Shown here: piece by piece, positions 1 to 7,999 of the stretch | Layout of the letters: every line of letters begins with the position of its first letter | How positions within the stretch are numbered: position 1 is the stretch's first letter | Origin: Alphaproteobacteria bacterium | GTDB lineage: Bacteria; Pseudomonadota; Alphaproteobacteria; WRAU01; Hepatincolaceae | Length of the DNA: 43,117 bases | Direction: 5' to 3' | Assembly: GCA_031274895.1 (NCBI GenBank) | Contig: JAISPM010000023.1 | Span: 1 to 43,117, forward strand | Program-made: the position numbers and the translations under genes | The notes under the pieces: generated by a model | What the model was told of the DNA's origin: nothing | What the model saw: only the letters and a program-made list of their open reading frames with translations | Databases searched by the model: none

Positions 1-298
1 AACCCTTTCCTGACCATTATACTATTTTATACAAATACTTTATTACGTCCTAAAACTAAACTAACTATACAACCTTTTATTCGCTTGCTGTTTTTTTATT
101 TTTATTGTTTTTTGATAGACCTCTTTTGTTTATTAATACAGTGGATACCGACCTACGTCGGTATGACGAGGTGGGTTATTTTTTCTTGTAATAATTTATA
201 CATGCTTATATTATACTCTAAAAGAATATGATTGTCAAGTATAAATTTAACAGTTAGATACTATCTTGAGGCTATATGATGTATTAGTGGTGAATTTA
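1..298. other. Gene-free left edge
   Basis: I see no convincing gene in this stretch. It is strongly AT-rich and holds one copy of a short palindromic repeat at 141-172, described separately. The minus-strand envelope gene that ends at 299 points into it, so it is the 3' side of that operon. No tRNA-like fold and no clear T-tailed terminator was found. Confidence 0.5.
141..172 (+). repeat. Short REP-like palindrome, family 2, copy 1
   Basis: The pattern is GTGGAT, a hairpin with arms ATACCGAC (145-152) and GTCGGTAT (157-164), then ATGACG and a GGTGGG tail. The same frame with different hairpin bases recurs at 7929-7956 (opposite strand) and 19099-19133. The hairpin arms change together between copies. 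It resembles the widespread proteobacterial intergenic repeats with GTCATTCC and GGGATCC ends. Confidence 0.7.
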
Positions 299-748
299 TT
301 AATAAAGTTTTTCACAAGTGTAATTATACTCTTTTGGAGTTTCATGGAGATTTTTATCTATATCAAAAAGCTCAAACATAAGAATAGCAATAATTGCATA
401 CCCTGTTGCAAATCCAACCATGTCTCTTTGATAAGGTTCATTATAAACTATGGCAGCAGTAATTAATCCTGCTGACACTATTGCATCTAATCCAAAAGAT
501 GACCGATTGAATTTTCTAGGAACATTTTGTGTCGTGCAACTAGGGTGTGTAGAGGAAATTTTTAGAAATTCTTTTGATTTTACTATAGAATTTTGATAGG
601 GGGTTATGATTATGTCATCATAATCAGTATTTACAATGATATTATAACCTGAAGAATTATATACTTTTGTATAATCATTTCTTGTTATACCTAAAAATGC
701 GCAATTAGCTAAAGTTATTAAGGTAAAAAATAATATAATATACTTCAT
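299..748 (-). CDS. Hypothetical envelope protein with signal peptide and one or two membrane segments
   Basis: A 149-residue protein of unknown function. The first 18 or so residues form a hydrophobic export signal ending LANC; the Asn before Cys makes this a poor lipobox, so lipidation is uncertain. A central stretch (about 30-80) has a short repeat-like beta pattern, and two hydrophobic stretches around 85-125 (IVSAGLITAAIV and AIIAILMFELF) may enter the membrane. This layout recalls small lipoproteins with a PEGA-like part followed by a membrane hairpin, but the match is weak. It starts one base after the stop of the upstream lipoprotein gene, so the two are surely co-transcribed from the promoter region upstream of 1301. 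Stop is TAA. Confidence 0.6.
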   Translation of the reverse strand: MKYIILFFTLITLANCAFLGITRNDYTKVYNSSGYNIIVNTDYDDIIITPYQNSIVKSKEFLKISSTHPSCTTQNVPRKFNRSSFGLDAIVSAGLITAAIVYNEPYQRDMVGFATGYAIIAILMFELFDIDKNLHETPKEYNYTCEKLY

Positions 749-749
749 T

Positions 750-1301
750 TTAGTAAGAAATACTCCCTCTTAGGTCTTCTTTAATGACTTTTAATATTTC
801 TGTATCATAGCCTCTTATCCATTGCTGTTTAATTGGATTGTAAAATTCTGCTTCAGCTTTTAGGCTATATTTTTTTCTATCTGAAGAAAAATTAAATAAA
901 ATACGAGTTCTGTATTTCCTCCCATTGTCTATTTCCATATAGTTCCATGCGGTTCTAAAATATTTGCCATCTTGAAGTGATTCTAATTCATAGCCGTTGT
1001 TTGATACAATCTCTATAGCCTTACTAAAAGCGAGACTATAATTAATATCAGCATTGATAGGCATTTCTGTCCATGAGTTAGGGTCATGAAATGATGTGAA
1101 GCTATCTGGAGGAGTGCTGGCTTGGACTACAAACTCTTCTTGAGCAGATTGTTGCTTTTTAAACTCGTCTTTATTGTTGCTATATTTAATTTTTGCTTCT
1201 GCTATAGCAGTCTTGGCTTCAATTTCTACCTTAGACTCACCACATGAAGATAATACTAAAAATGAAATCAATATAACATATTTGAGATTTTTTATTACCA
1301 T
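750..1301 (-). CDS. Hypothetical lipoprotein
   Basis: A 183-residue protein with a classical lipoprotein signal: two Lys near the start, a hydrophobic core, and the lipobox LSSC at about residues 17-20, so Cys20 should be lipidated. After a charged, Lys/Glu-rich linker comes a compact domain (about 80-180) with a pattern of alternating strands (FRTAWNY, YRTRILFNF, YSLKAEAEFY) that loosely resembles the fold of BamC-type outer-membrane lipoproteins; that is a guess from pattern, not a family assignment. It is first in a two-gene operon with the envelope gene at 299-748. About 20 bases upstream of its start lies a double palindrome shared with the barrel gene at 2259-3011, so both may respond to the same signal. 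Confidence 0.7.
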   Translation of the reverse strand: MVIKNLKYVILISFLVLSSCGESKVEIEAKTAIAEAKIKYSNNKDEFKKQQSAQEEFVVQASTPPDSFTSFHDPNSWTEMPINADINYSLAFSKAIEIVSNNGYELESLQDGKYFRTAWNYMEIDNGRKYRTRILFNFSSDRKKYSLKAEAEFYNPIKQQWIRGYDTEILKVIKEDLRGSISY

Positions 1302-1322
1302 TTTTTGCTAGTTCTAATTTTT

Positions 1323-1383
1323 GAATCATTTGACTAGTCAAATGATTCTTTATATACAAGTATTGTATAAAGAAAAAACTTAG
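1323..1383 (-). promoter_or_regulatory. Double-palindrome leader element, copy 1
   Basis: Two palindromes side by side. The first (1323-1348) is a perfect 26-bp palindrome with core TTGACTAGTCAA. The second (1348-1372) has 10-bp arms (CTTTA/TAAAG and TACAA/TTGTA, a two-base bulge on one side). They are followed on the plus strand by AAAAACTTAG. The element ends 21 bases before the start codon at 1301. A second copy lies the same distance before the start at 3011, with paired base changes that keep both stems. Confidence 0.7.
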
Positions 1384-1408
1384 TTTTAAAAAAATTAAGT
1401 AATAATTT

Positions 1409-1690
1409 TTAAGGATAATTTTGAGAAGTGTGGAAAATTTTTAATAGGACAATTTCTTGTTTATTCGGGTTAATTTTATACACCATACAATAAGGGAGCT
1501 TGTTAAAAAATATTTCCCTAGTGCCATATGTTCTACCAACTCTTCCTAAATATGGATTTTTAAGAATATCTTTAGTTCTTTGTTTTATTCTTAATAATGT
1601 AGATTTTGTATAAACAGGATGGTTTGCTTTTAAGTAATTTTTTATTTCTATAATATTTGCATCAAATTTTGGAGTATAGACTATCTTCAT
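1409..1690 (-). CDS. ParE/RelE-family toxin of a toxin-antitoxin pair
   Basis: A 93-residue protein with the layout of the RelE/ParE toxin superfamily: an N-terminal strand IVYTPKF, two helices, a NPYLGRVGR turn, then strands REIFFNKLPYCMVYKI and IVLLKIFHTSQ. The conserved arginine in the NPYLGR-type turn and the closing HTSQ are visible. Family members either cut mRNA at the ribosome (RelE) or poison gyrase (ParE); the longer helices and NPxxGR motif lean to the ParE side. It follows its presumed antitoxin by six bases. The closest relative in this window is the toxin at 8750-9040, which shares the NPY-GR, REL/REI-F-KLPY and IFHTSQN blocks, so the two are paralogues. Confidence 0.85.
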   Translation of the reverse strand: MKIVYTPKFDANIIEIKNYLKANHPVYTKSTLLRIKQRTKDILKNPYLGRVGRTYGTREIFFNKLPYCMVYKINPNKQEIVLLKIFHTSQNYP

Positions 1691-1696
1691 TTAGCT

Positions 1697-1894
1697 TTAT
1701 TCATTCATATATTTATCAAACAAAGCATCCATCTCTTCTTCGGTTATAATATTACCTTTTTCATATTCTTCTATAGCTTTTTCAACCTCAAGAACTTGTT
1801 CATCGGAAAGTTGAAAGTTATTGGTTGGCTGTGTGGTAAGCCCTACGGTTTTTGCCATAGGTTTATGTATCTTTTTTAAAGCCGATTGTGTCAT
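1697..1894 (-). CDS. Antitoxin of the ParE/RelE-type pair
   Basis: A 65-residue acidic protein placed directly upstream of the toxin, in the usual antitoxin-first order. The N-terminal 25 residues are basic and extended; the C-terminal half is acidic and helical (LSDEQVLEVEKAIEEYEKG), ending in DKYMNE, which is what is expected of the segment that wraps the toxin. I do not recognise a classical DNA-binding fold, so autoregulation is uncertain. It has a good ribosome-binding site (AAAGG, seven bases before ATG at 1894) and a promoter just upstream. Its acidic tail region resembles the antitoxin at 8496-8750 only loosely, while the toxins clearly match. Confidence 0.75.
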   Translation of the reverse strand: MTQSALKKIHKPMAKTVGLTTQPTNNFQLSDEQVLEVEKAIEEYEKGNIITEEEMDALFDKYMNE

Positions 1895-1920
1895 ATTTTA
1901 CCTTTAATAAAATTTTCTAT

Positions 1921-1947
1921 ATTATATCATAAGTTAATCTTTCGCAA
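1921..1947 (-). promoter_or_regulatory. Putative promoter of the first toxin-antitoxin pair
   Basis: On the minus strand a perfect TATAAT lies at 1926-1921 and a TTGCGA at 1947-1942, spaced 15 bases, a little short of ideal. It is followed 26 bases later by the antitoxin start. Confidence 0.45.
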
Positions 1948-1959
1948 AACATAAACTTG

Positions 1960-2247
1960 TTAGTTCGGCAATTTTCCTGCAGGTTTCATGGTAATTGGGG
2001 TGGAGCGTTTGTCGCCCGACTGGCGAGCGGTGCCGATGATTGGTCGGCTGCGGTTAACGCAAATCATTTGTTGGGCTTCTTCAATGTAATCGCACCTTTG
2101 TGAAATGCTGTATCTGTTATCGGTCTTTTCTTTTAAGGGATTACGAATTTCTTGATTTAGTGGATTTCTGGCAGGTTGATAATTTTGAACCGCATTTGCC
2201 ACCGTCGTTGATAATAAGAATATTAATGGAATTAAGAGTATTTTCAT
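1960..2247 (-). CDS. Small exported hypothetical protein
   Basis: A 95-residue protein with a cleavable Sec signal (hydrophobic core LLIPLIFLLSTTV, likely cleaved after ANA at about residue 19). The mature part is short, polar, Pro/Arg/Asn-rich and has two cysteines (in QRCDYIE and QMICVN) that could form a disulfide in the periplasm. I recognise no domain. It lies 11 bases downstream of the barrel protein gene on the same strand and is probably its operon partner. GC is visibly higher here than in the flanking lipoprotein genes, especially in the last 100 bases. Confidence 0.65.
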   Translation of the reverse strand: MKILLIPLIFLLSTTVANAVQNYQPARNPLNQEIRNPLKEKTDNRYSISQRCDYIEEAQQMICVNRSRPIIGTARQSGDKRSTPITMKPAGKLPN

Positions 2248-2258
2248 GTTGTTCCTAT

Positions 2259-3011
2259 TTATATCATATATTTTAAAATCATATTGACAGTTATGGTGTT
2301 GTTATTTTTAAGCGTTTCCGCTTTAACTTTAGAATCGCTTATATAAAAATACGACAAGCCAAGACCTATAGCCAAAGTTTGGTTTAGGTAAAAGCTACTG
2401 CTTAGTCCAACTTTACCTGCGGGCAAAATACCGTTTTCTGCTGCCATGTATGAATAATTGCCATAGTTGGTATCTATTGTGTTCATGTCTAATCTTAGGG
2501 TCTGATAGGCAACACCCGCTCCTGCTTGTGCCGACAAATCAAACCAATTAACTTTTATAATTTCAAAATTAAATAAGCCCATAAGTGTATATAAGCCGTA
2601 ATTTATGTGGATATTAGTTGAAGTGTGGTCGTAATCGTAGTGGCAATCGCCGTTAGAGCAATTTGGTTTGGGATTATAGTCTACTTCGCCGTTTAAGGAG
2701 GTTTTATTACGGACAAACAGGCTAAAATCTAAACCAAAGCTAATCATAGAACTGCTAAAACGAGTGTTGTTCAATCGCCTTAAATAAGACAGATTAAAGT
2801 TGGGAGTTCTTGCCGTGTGGGAAGTGGCTCCGTTAATATCAAACTCGTTCATGCTACCGCCAACCCCTATTATAAAGGTATGGTCTTTGGACATAATTTC
2901 AGGGGATTTAAGGAAATCGGGCTTAGGTCGCTGCGTGATTATTTCATTGTCCTCAGCGTGTAATTCTACAATAAAAAGGGCAAAAATTACTAAAAATACT
3001 ATTTTTTTCAT
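2259..3011 (-). CDS. Outer-membrane beta-barrel protein
   Basis: A 250-residue protein with a signal peptide (residues 1-19, cleavage near ELHA-ED) followed by repeated amphipathic strands with alternating hydrophobic and small residues, for example HTFIIGVGGSMNEF, FNLSYLRRL, MISFGLDFSLFV, AQAGAGVAYQTL, IGLGLSYFYI and a closing strand ending KYMI. An eight-stranded OmpA/OmpW-like or surface-antigen-like barrel is likely; the exact family is not clear. Long loops are Asn/Asp-rich and include two cysteines (NCSNGDC). It is the first gene of an operon with 1960-2247, and has the same double-palindrome leader as the lipoprotein gene at 1301, placed 20 bases before its ATG. Confidence 0.75.
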   Translation of the reverse strand: MKKIVFLVIFALFIVELHAEDNEIITQRPKPDFLKSPEIMSKDHTFIIGVGGSMNEFDINGATSHTARTPNFNLSYLRRLNNTRFSSSMISFGLDFSLFVRNKTSLNGEVDYNPKPNCSNGDCHYDYDHTSTNIHINYGLYTLMGLFNFEIIKVNWFDLSAQAGAGVAYQTLRLDMNTIDTNYGNYSYMAAENGILPAGKVGLSSSFYLNQTLAIGLGLSYFYISDSKVKAETLKNNNTITVNMILKYMI

Positions 3012-3031
3012 ATTTTTCTTTCTAAAATTCC

Positions 3032-3090
3032 AATCTCTTGACTAGTCAAGAGATTCTTTATATATCTACAATATATAAAGAAAAACTTAG
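3032..3090 (-). promoter_or_regulatory. Double-palindrome leader element, copy 2
   Basis: The first palindrome (3032-3055) is a perfect 24-bp one with the same core TTGACTAGTCAA as copy 1, but outer bases CTC/GAG replace CAT/ATG, so two pairs changed on both arms. The second palindrome (3056-3080) has perfect 10-bp arms CTTTATATAT and ATATATAAAG. AAAAACTTAG follows at 3081-3090. It sits 20 bases before the barrel gene start. Confidence 0.7.
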
Positions 3091-3107
3091 CTGAATTAAT
3101 TAATCAT

Positions 3108-3136
3108 TTGCAAAAATCGAAATATTCCTTTATATT
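3108..3136 (+). promoter_or_regulatory. Promoter of the rimP-nusA-infB operon
   Basis: TTGCAA at 3108-3113 and TATATT at 3131-3136 are spaced by exactly 17 bases, a good sigma-70 layout. It would give a leader of about 60 bases before rimP, containing the hairpin at 3160-3189. Confidence 0.55.
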
Positions 3137-3159
3137 AAATATATATTGATGAAAATTTA

Positions 3160-3189
3160 AAAAAGGGGCTGTTTTTACAGCTCTTTTTT
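3160..3189 (+). terminator. T-tailed hairpin in the rimP leader (possible attenuator)
   Basis: GCTGT (3168-3172) pairs with ACAGC (3177-3181) around a TTTT loop; G-C/G-T pairs and an A-tract/T-tract extend the stem, and six Ts follow. No plus-strand gene lies upstream, so it cannot simply end another gene. Together with the promoter just upstream it looks like an attenuator for the operon that encodes NusA, itself a termination factor. Confidence 0.55.
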
Positions 3190-3206
3190 AATAGGTAAAA
3201 TAAAAT

Positions 3207-3728
3207 ATGAATACATTAGAACAAAAGGTTTTAGACTTGGCGTCTCCCGTGGCAAGTAGCTTAGGGTTTGCGATTGTGGATGTTAAAACCTTCGGTAAAG
3301 AGAAAATCACTCTGCAAATATTTTTGGAAAAAGCCGATGGCAGCCCTGTTTCCATTGACGATTGCGCCAAGTTTAGCCGTGAGTTTGCGGTTATTTTGGA
3401 CGTTAATGATGTTATAGAAAATCGTTATAACCTAGAGGTTAGTTCCGCAGGAATCGATAGAAAACTTGCCCACCTTGAAGACTTTCAGCGATTCATAGGA
3501 CAAAATATCGCTCTAAAAACCAAGTTGCCTGTTGAGGGACAAAAAGTTTTCAAGGGTAAATTGGTAAAAGCCGAAAATAACAATATAGAAATAGAAACCG
3601 AGCAAAAAAACATAACTATCTCCATGGATTTTATAGAAAAAGCTAATTTAGATATACTAAAAGATTTGTTTAAACCAACTGAACCAACCAAAAACAAAAA
3701 AGGAAAAAAAAGAGGACAAAAATGCTAA
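3207..3728 (+). CDS. rimP: Ribosome maturation factor RimP
   Basis: A 173-residue RimP, needed for late assembly of the 30S ribosomal subunit. The N-terminal alpha/beta domain (about 1-85) shows the family signature: LGFAIVDVK, then DDCAKFSREFAVILDVNDVI and YNLEVSSAGIDRKL, the last being the conserved VSSPG-like motif with Ala in place of Pro. A C-terminal SH3-like barrel spans about 90-150 (GQNIALKTK, FKGKLVKAENNNIEIE). The Lys-rich tail is longer than usual. It overlaps the nusA start by seven bases, the classic rimP-nusA coupling. A hairpin with a T-run sits just upstream, hinting at control of the whole operon. Confidence 0.95.
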   Translation: MNTLEQKVLDLASPVASSLGFAIVDVKTFGKEKITLQIFLEKADGSPVSIDDCAKFSREFAVILDVNDVIENRYNLEVSSAGIDRKLAHLEDFQRFIGQNIALKTKLPVEGQKVFKGKLVKAENNNIEIETEQKNITISMDFIEKANLDILKDLFKPTEPTKNKKGKKRGQKC

Positions 3729-5239
3729 ATAAACACTCAATGAACGAATTACAAGCCAGACCTGAATTAATAGATATTATTGAAGGAGTTTCGCGCGATA
3801 AGGGCATATCCATTGAAGAAGTTTTTGAGGCAATGGAAACCGCCATCAAAAAAATTGCCGTTAATAAATACGGCACTGCCCACGATATTCGGGTAAAAAT
3901 CAACCGTCATAACGGCTCCATTTCCGTGCAAAAAGTATTGACTGTCTCTGAAGAAATTGAAAATCCGCTGCAACAAATTACATTAGAAGAGGCGCAAAAA
4001 ACTAAACCTGATGCCGTGTTGGGCGATATGTTAATTGAAGTGTTGCCTCCGGTTAATTTTGATAGAAACTTCGTGCAGCCATTTCGTCAAATTGTTATGA
4101 GACGCGTTAAAGAAGCCGAAAAATCAAAAGAATTTGATTATTATAAAGATAAAATCGGCGAAATCGTTAATGGCGTAGTTAAAAGGGTTGAGCTTGGCAA
4201 TGTGTTTGTGGAATTAACTAATAAATCCGAAGCCTTTTTGCGTCGTGATAATGTAATTCCAAGAGAAAACCTTGATGTTGGCGATAGAATTCGGGCTTTA
4301 ATTGTGGATGTTAAGGAAGATATTAAATCGGCGCAAATAGTATTATCAAGAACTCATCCTGATTTTGTGAAAAAACTTTTTGCGCAGGAAATTTCAGAAG
4401 TGTATGATGAGCAAATTATTATTCAAGCCGTAGCACGCGATGCCGGGTCTCGTTCAAAAGTGGCTCTATATTCTAACGATAGTTCCATTGATCCTATCAG
4501 CACCTGTGTGGGTTTTAAGGGTCAACGTATTCAAGGGATTTTGGCTGAACTTAAGGGCGAAAAAATAGATTTAATCAGATACTCTGACAATATTGGTAAT
4601 TTTGTGTTGAATGCTTTCCATGCCTCTGATGTGCAGAAAGTTATCGTTGATGAAGCTAAAAAATCCATTGAAGTTGTAGTAGGGACTGATAAATTAAAAT
4701 TAGCGATTGGCAGAGGCGGGCAAAACATTAATTTAATATCGCACCTTGTGGGTTGGCATATTGATTTAATGGATGAAGAAACTGAAAAAGTTAAACGCCA
4801 AACCGAAATGGCTGAACGCGTGGAATATATGAAAACATCGCTGGATATTGATGATATTATTTCGCAACTATTGGTGATAGAAGGTTTTAAAACCGTGGAA
4901 GATATTATTGAAGAAAAAGTGGCGAATCTGTATGCCATTAAAGCCTTTAATGAAGATATTATCGCAGAGTTAAAATCTCGTGCGCAAGCCTTTATTGCTG
5001 AAAGAGATAAAAAATATATTGCTGAAATGAATGAACTGTTAATTTCTGAAGATTTAAGAAACTTTACAGGTTTAAGCAAAGAAATGTTGATTTTGCTTGG
5101 TAAAGATGGCGTGAAAACCGTGAACGATTTAGCCGAGCTATCAACTTACGATTTATTAGATATTTTACCGAAAGGTAGTTTAGATTTTAAAAAGGCGGAA
5201 GCAATTATTATTAATGCCCGCAAAATATGGGAAAACTAG
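3722..5239 (+). CDS. nusA: Transcription termination/antitermination factor NusA
   Basis: A 505-residue NusA, which binds RNA polymerase and nascent RNA and tunes pausing, termination and antitermination. In order: N-terminal polymerase-binding domain (1 to about 130), S1 domain (about 143-210), KH1 and KH2 (about 235-375, with the GRGG loop in IGRGGQNINL near residue 328), and a C-terminal helix-hairpin-helix repeat region (about 380-505). I chose ATG 3722 because GAGG lies six bases before it; a second ATG at 3740 is possible. The ylxR (DUF448) gene often found between nusA and infB in this class is absent; a palindromic repeat occupies the gap instead. Confidence 0.97.
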   Translation: MLNKHSMNELQARPELIDIIEGVSRDKGISIEEVFEAMETAIKKIAVNKYGTAHDIRVKINRHNGSISVQKVLTVSEEIENPLQQITLEEAQKTKPDAVLGDMLIEVLPPVNFDRNFVQPFRQIVMRRVKEAEKSKEFDYYKDKIGEIVNGVVKRVELGNVFVELTNKSEAFLRRDNVIPRENLDVGDRIRALIVDVKEDIKSAQIVLSRTHPDFVKKLFAQEISEVYDEQIIIQAVARDAGSRSKVALYSNDSSIDPISTCVGFKGQRIQGILAELKGEKIDLIRYSDNIGNFVLNAFHASDVQKVIVDEAKKSIEVVVGTDKLKLAIGRGGQNINLISHLVGWHIDLMDEETEKVKRQTEMAERVEYMKTSLDIDDIISQLLVIEGFKTVEDIIEEKVANLYAIKAFNEDIIAELKSRAQAFIAERDKKYIAEMNELLISEDLRNFTGLSKEMLILLGKDGVKTVNDLAELSTYDLLDILPKGSLDFKKAEAIIINARKIWEN

Positions 5240-5244
5240 CTCCT

Positions 5245-5297
5245 AAATTCCCCTTCGCTGGCGAAGGGGTGGACTGCGTAGCAGGACGGGGTAGTGG
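5245..5297 (+). repeat. Two-hairpin REP-like repeat, family 1, copy 1
   Basis: Arms CCCCTTCGC and GCGAAGGGG form the first hairpin; a second, weaker hairpin follows, then the constant tail GACGGGGTAGTGG. It fills the nusA-infB gap. Just after it another small hairpin (TTCCAC-GTA-GTGGAA, 5313-5327) sits before the infB ribosome-binding site AGAGG. Confidence 0.85.
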
Positions 5298-5340
5298 TTA
5301 AAAAATGTTAAATTCCACGTAGTGGAAAAAAGAGGTCTTA

Positions 5341-7863
5341 ATGACAAACAATGATGATGATAAAACAGTAGAAAAAGGGAAAAAAACGCTGTCCTTAAGT
5401 TTAAATACGGATAGTTCTCCCGATATTTCTAAAATTTTAGAAGAAAAGCTCAAAGCGCAGAAGGGTAAAAAAATCGAAGTGCGTGGCGGTAAAGCTCCTA
5501 AAAAAGATGGTGAAAAGGATTCACAAAGTGAGAATCAAACTCATCTGACTACTGAGGAAAAAGAGCTGCGGGCAAAACTCGCCTCTACCAATTTAGAAAG
5601 CGAAGCAGCAAGCCCTGTGGTATCGCGTCTTAATGTGGTGCAAAAAGAGCAGGAAGAGCCAACTGAGGTAATGAACGAGACTGAACGGGAAAATTTAGAA
5701 AAATCTGTGGAAGCTGAAGCATTGCAACCTCTTGAAGAGGAAGTGGTGGCGGTTGCTGAAGAAGTTGCTTTTTCTTCAAACCATGTAATTAAATCCAGCT
5801 TTGAAGTTAAAGTTGTGGTCGATCATACCCAAAAAGTTGCGGAAAAAAATAAGCAAGACCGTGACGCTAAGGAAATTAAAGAATTTAGTGTTGAGGCGGA
5901 GGAAGAGAAAAAATCTAAAAAGAAATCTTCCGACGGTGAGGCTAGACGTGCTGCAGGAGCAAAAAATTGGAAGTCTTCCTATGCTGTGGCGGAAGAAGAA
6001 GATGAAGATTTTGAGGAAGAAGAGGAAGCTGAAGACGAGGAAATTAAACCTAAAAAGCAGATTACCGTTAAAAGAAAAAATAAAAGAAAAAGTTTAACTA
6101 AAGATAAAATTATTAGAAACGTTGAGGTTCACGGCGAAATTGCGGTTAAAGATTTAGCTGCGAAAATGTCGGAAAAAACCTCTGCATTGTTAAAATTTTT
6201 AGCAAAAATGGATGATTCTATCAATCTTAACAGTCTTTTAGACGCCGAAACCGCAGAATTAGCAATTATTGAGTTTGGGCATAAACCAAATATTATTGAT
6301 ACTTCTTCCATTGAATCGCAATATTTTATTTTTAATGATAAACCTGAAGAGCTAAAAGAAAGACCTCCCGTGGTAACCATCATGGGACACGTGGATCATG
6401 GTAAAACCACGCTGCTTGACACCATTAGAAAAACTAACGTGGTAAGCAAAGAGGCGGGTGGTATTACTCAGCATATCGGAGCTTACATGGTGAAGTCGCC
6501 AAGTGGTAAAATGATTACTTTCTTAGATACGCCGGGTCATGAAGCGTTCGGGCAAATTCGTGCGCGCGGCTCACGCATTACCGACATTGTGGTGTTGGTG
6601 GTGGCTGCAGACGATGGTATTAAGCCGCAAACCATTGAGGCAATCAATCATGCTAAAGTGGCAGGGGTGCCGATTATTGTGGCAATCAATAAAATTGATA
6701 AGCCTGATGCGAATTCTATGAAAGTGAAGTCGGAGCTTTTAACCCAAAATTTAGTGGTGGAAGAAATGGGCGGCGATATATTAGCCGTGGAAATTTCTGC
6801 CAAAGCTAACACAGGGATAGATAAACTTTTAGAAGCTATTCTTTTACAAGCCGAAATGTTAGATTTAAAAACTAACTATAAAGCACCGGGTAAGGCGAGT
6901 GTTATTGAGGTTAAGCAGGAAAAAGGCTTTGGCTATTTGGCTAGTGTCCTTGTGGAGCGTGGCACACTACATGTGGGTGATTATTTTGTTTGCGGTAATT
7001 CCAGCGGCAAAATTAAGGTTATGATTAACGATAAAGGCGAGCGGCTTAAAGAAGCTCCGCCATCAACTCCTGTGGAAATCTCAGGTTTTGCCGATGTAGT
7101 GCAGGCTGGCGATTCTTTCATAGTTGTGAAAAATGAAGCGGCTGCTAATGAGCTACTGGAATACAGAAAAAGCAAAGCGGCAAAAACTGAGAACAAAAAC
7201 ACTACGCAAAATATTTTAGATATTTTAAGTAATGAAATTTTAGATGTTAAAACTCTTGCTTTAATTGTAAAAGCTGATACGCAGGGTTCACTTGAGGCGA
7301 TAAAATCTTCGTTAGATAAAATTATCCACGAAGCGGTGGAAATTAAAATTATCCACAGTGGCGTTGGTGAAATTACCGAGTCAGATGTTATGCTATCTAA
7401 CACGGGCAGTGCAATTATTTTTGGCTTTAACACACGAGCGAATGCTAAAGCGCGCGATTTAGCCAAAAAAGAAGATATTGAACTGCGTTATCATTCTATT
7501 ATTTATAATTTGGTAGATGACGCAAAATTGATTCTTAGTGGTTTATTAGACCCTGATATTGTGGAAAATATTCTTGGAACTGCAGAAGTGCGCGAAGTAT
7601 TTGATGTTAGCAGAGTTGGTAGAATCGCAGGTTGCTATGTGCTTGATGGCTTACTTCGTAGAAACGCCTATGTGAGAGTGTTAAGAGAAAATGTCGTGGT
7701 GCATGAAGGTGTGCTATCGCAACTTAAACGCTTTAAAGACGATGCCAAAGAGGTTAAAGCAGGCTACGAATGCGGTGCAGCGATTGAAAACTTTAACGAT
7801 GTGCGCGTGGGCGATAACATAGAATGCTTTGAAAAAGTGGAAGTGAGAAATACCATTGAATAG
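5341..7863 (+). CDS. infB: Translation initiation factor IF-2
   Basis: An 840-residue IF-2, the GTPase that brings formyl-Met-tRNA to the 30S subunit and joins the subunits. The first 250 residues are a low-complexity, Glu/Lys-rich linker, as in other proteobacteria; an IF2_N-type domain lies around 255-310. The G domain starts near 340, with G1 GHVDHGKTT (about 348-356), G3 DTPGHEAF (about 396) and G4 NKIDKP (about 450). The C-terminal beta-barrels and fMet-tRNA-binding domain end at RNTIE. Its stop codon lies next to a block of inserted repeats separating it from rbfA, and the last nine bases of the gene region (CATTGAATA) recur at the rbfA start. Confidence 0.97.
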   Translation: MTNNDDDKTVEKGKKTLSLSLNTDSSPDISKILEEKLKAQKGKKIEVRGGKAPKKDGEKDSQSENQTHLTTEEKELRAKLASTNLESEAASPVVSRLNVVQKEQEEPTEVMNETERENLEKSVEAEALQPLEEEVVAVAEEVAFSSNHVIKSSFEVKVVVDHTQKVAEKNKQDRDAKEIKEFSVEAEEEKKSKKKSSDGEARRAAGAKNWKSSYAVAEEEDEDFEEEEEAEDEEIKPKKQITVKRKNKRKSLTKDKIIRNVEVHGEIAVKDLAAKMSEKTSALLKFLAKMDDSINLNSLLDAETAELAIIEFGHKPNIIDTSSIESQYFIFNDKPEELKERPPVVTIMGHVDHGKTTLLDTIRKTNVVSKEAGGITQHIGAYMVKSPSGKMITFLDTPGHEAFGQIRARGSRITDIVVLVVAADDGIKPQTIEAINHAKVAGVPIIVAINKIDKPDANSMKVKSELLTQNLVVEEMGGDILAVEISAKANTGIDKLLEAILLQAEMLDLKTNYKAPGKASVIEVKQEKGFGYLASVLVERGTLHVGDYFVCGNSSGKIKVMINDKGERLKEAPPSTPVEISGFADVVQAGDSFIVVKNEAAANELLEYRKSKAAKTENKNTTQNILDILSNEILDVKTLALIVKADTQGSLEAIKSSLDKIIHEAVEIKIIHSGVGEITESDVMLSNTGSAIIFGFNTRANAKARDLAKKEDIELRYHSIIYNLVDDAKLILSGLLDPDIVENILGTAEVREVFDVSRVGRIAGCYVLDGLLRRNAYVRVLRENVVVHEGVLSQLKRFKDDAKEVKAGYECGAAIENFNDVRVGDNIECFEKVEVRNTIE

Positions 7864-7870
7864 TCTTAAA

Positions 7871-7958
7871 AAATCCCCTTCTATGAGAAGGGGTGGACGT
7901 CGCAGGCGGACGGGGTAGTGATAATTCGTCATTCCAGCGAAGGCTGGGATCCACTGCG
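7871..7958. repeat. Tandem REP-like repeats (family 1 then family 2) between infB and rbfA
   Basis: 7871-7920 is a family 1 copy (CCCCTTCT-AT-GAGAAGGGG, then GGACGGGGTAGTG). 7927-7958 is a family 2 copy in reverse orientation (GTCATTCCAGC and GCTGGGATCCAC). The whole block is flanked by the direct repeat CATTGAATA (7854-7862 and 7998-8006), within a longer imperfect match that starts with GAGAA on both sides. This suggests an insertion that duplicated the rbfA ribosome-binding site and start. Confidence 0.7.
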
Positions 7959-7999
7959 TCGCAGACAAGATAAAACTTAAAAATATAAACGAGAACGCA

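Noticed and set aside
266..466. Plus-strand 66-codon frame at the left end
   Set aside because: It is antisense to the envelope gene at 299-748, with no ribosome-binding site.
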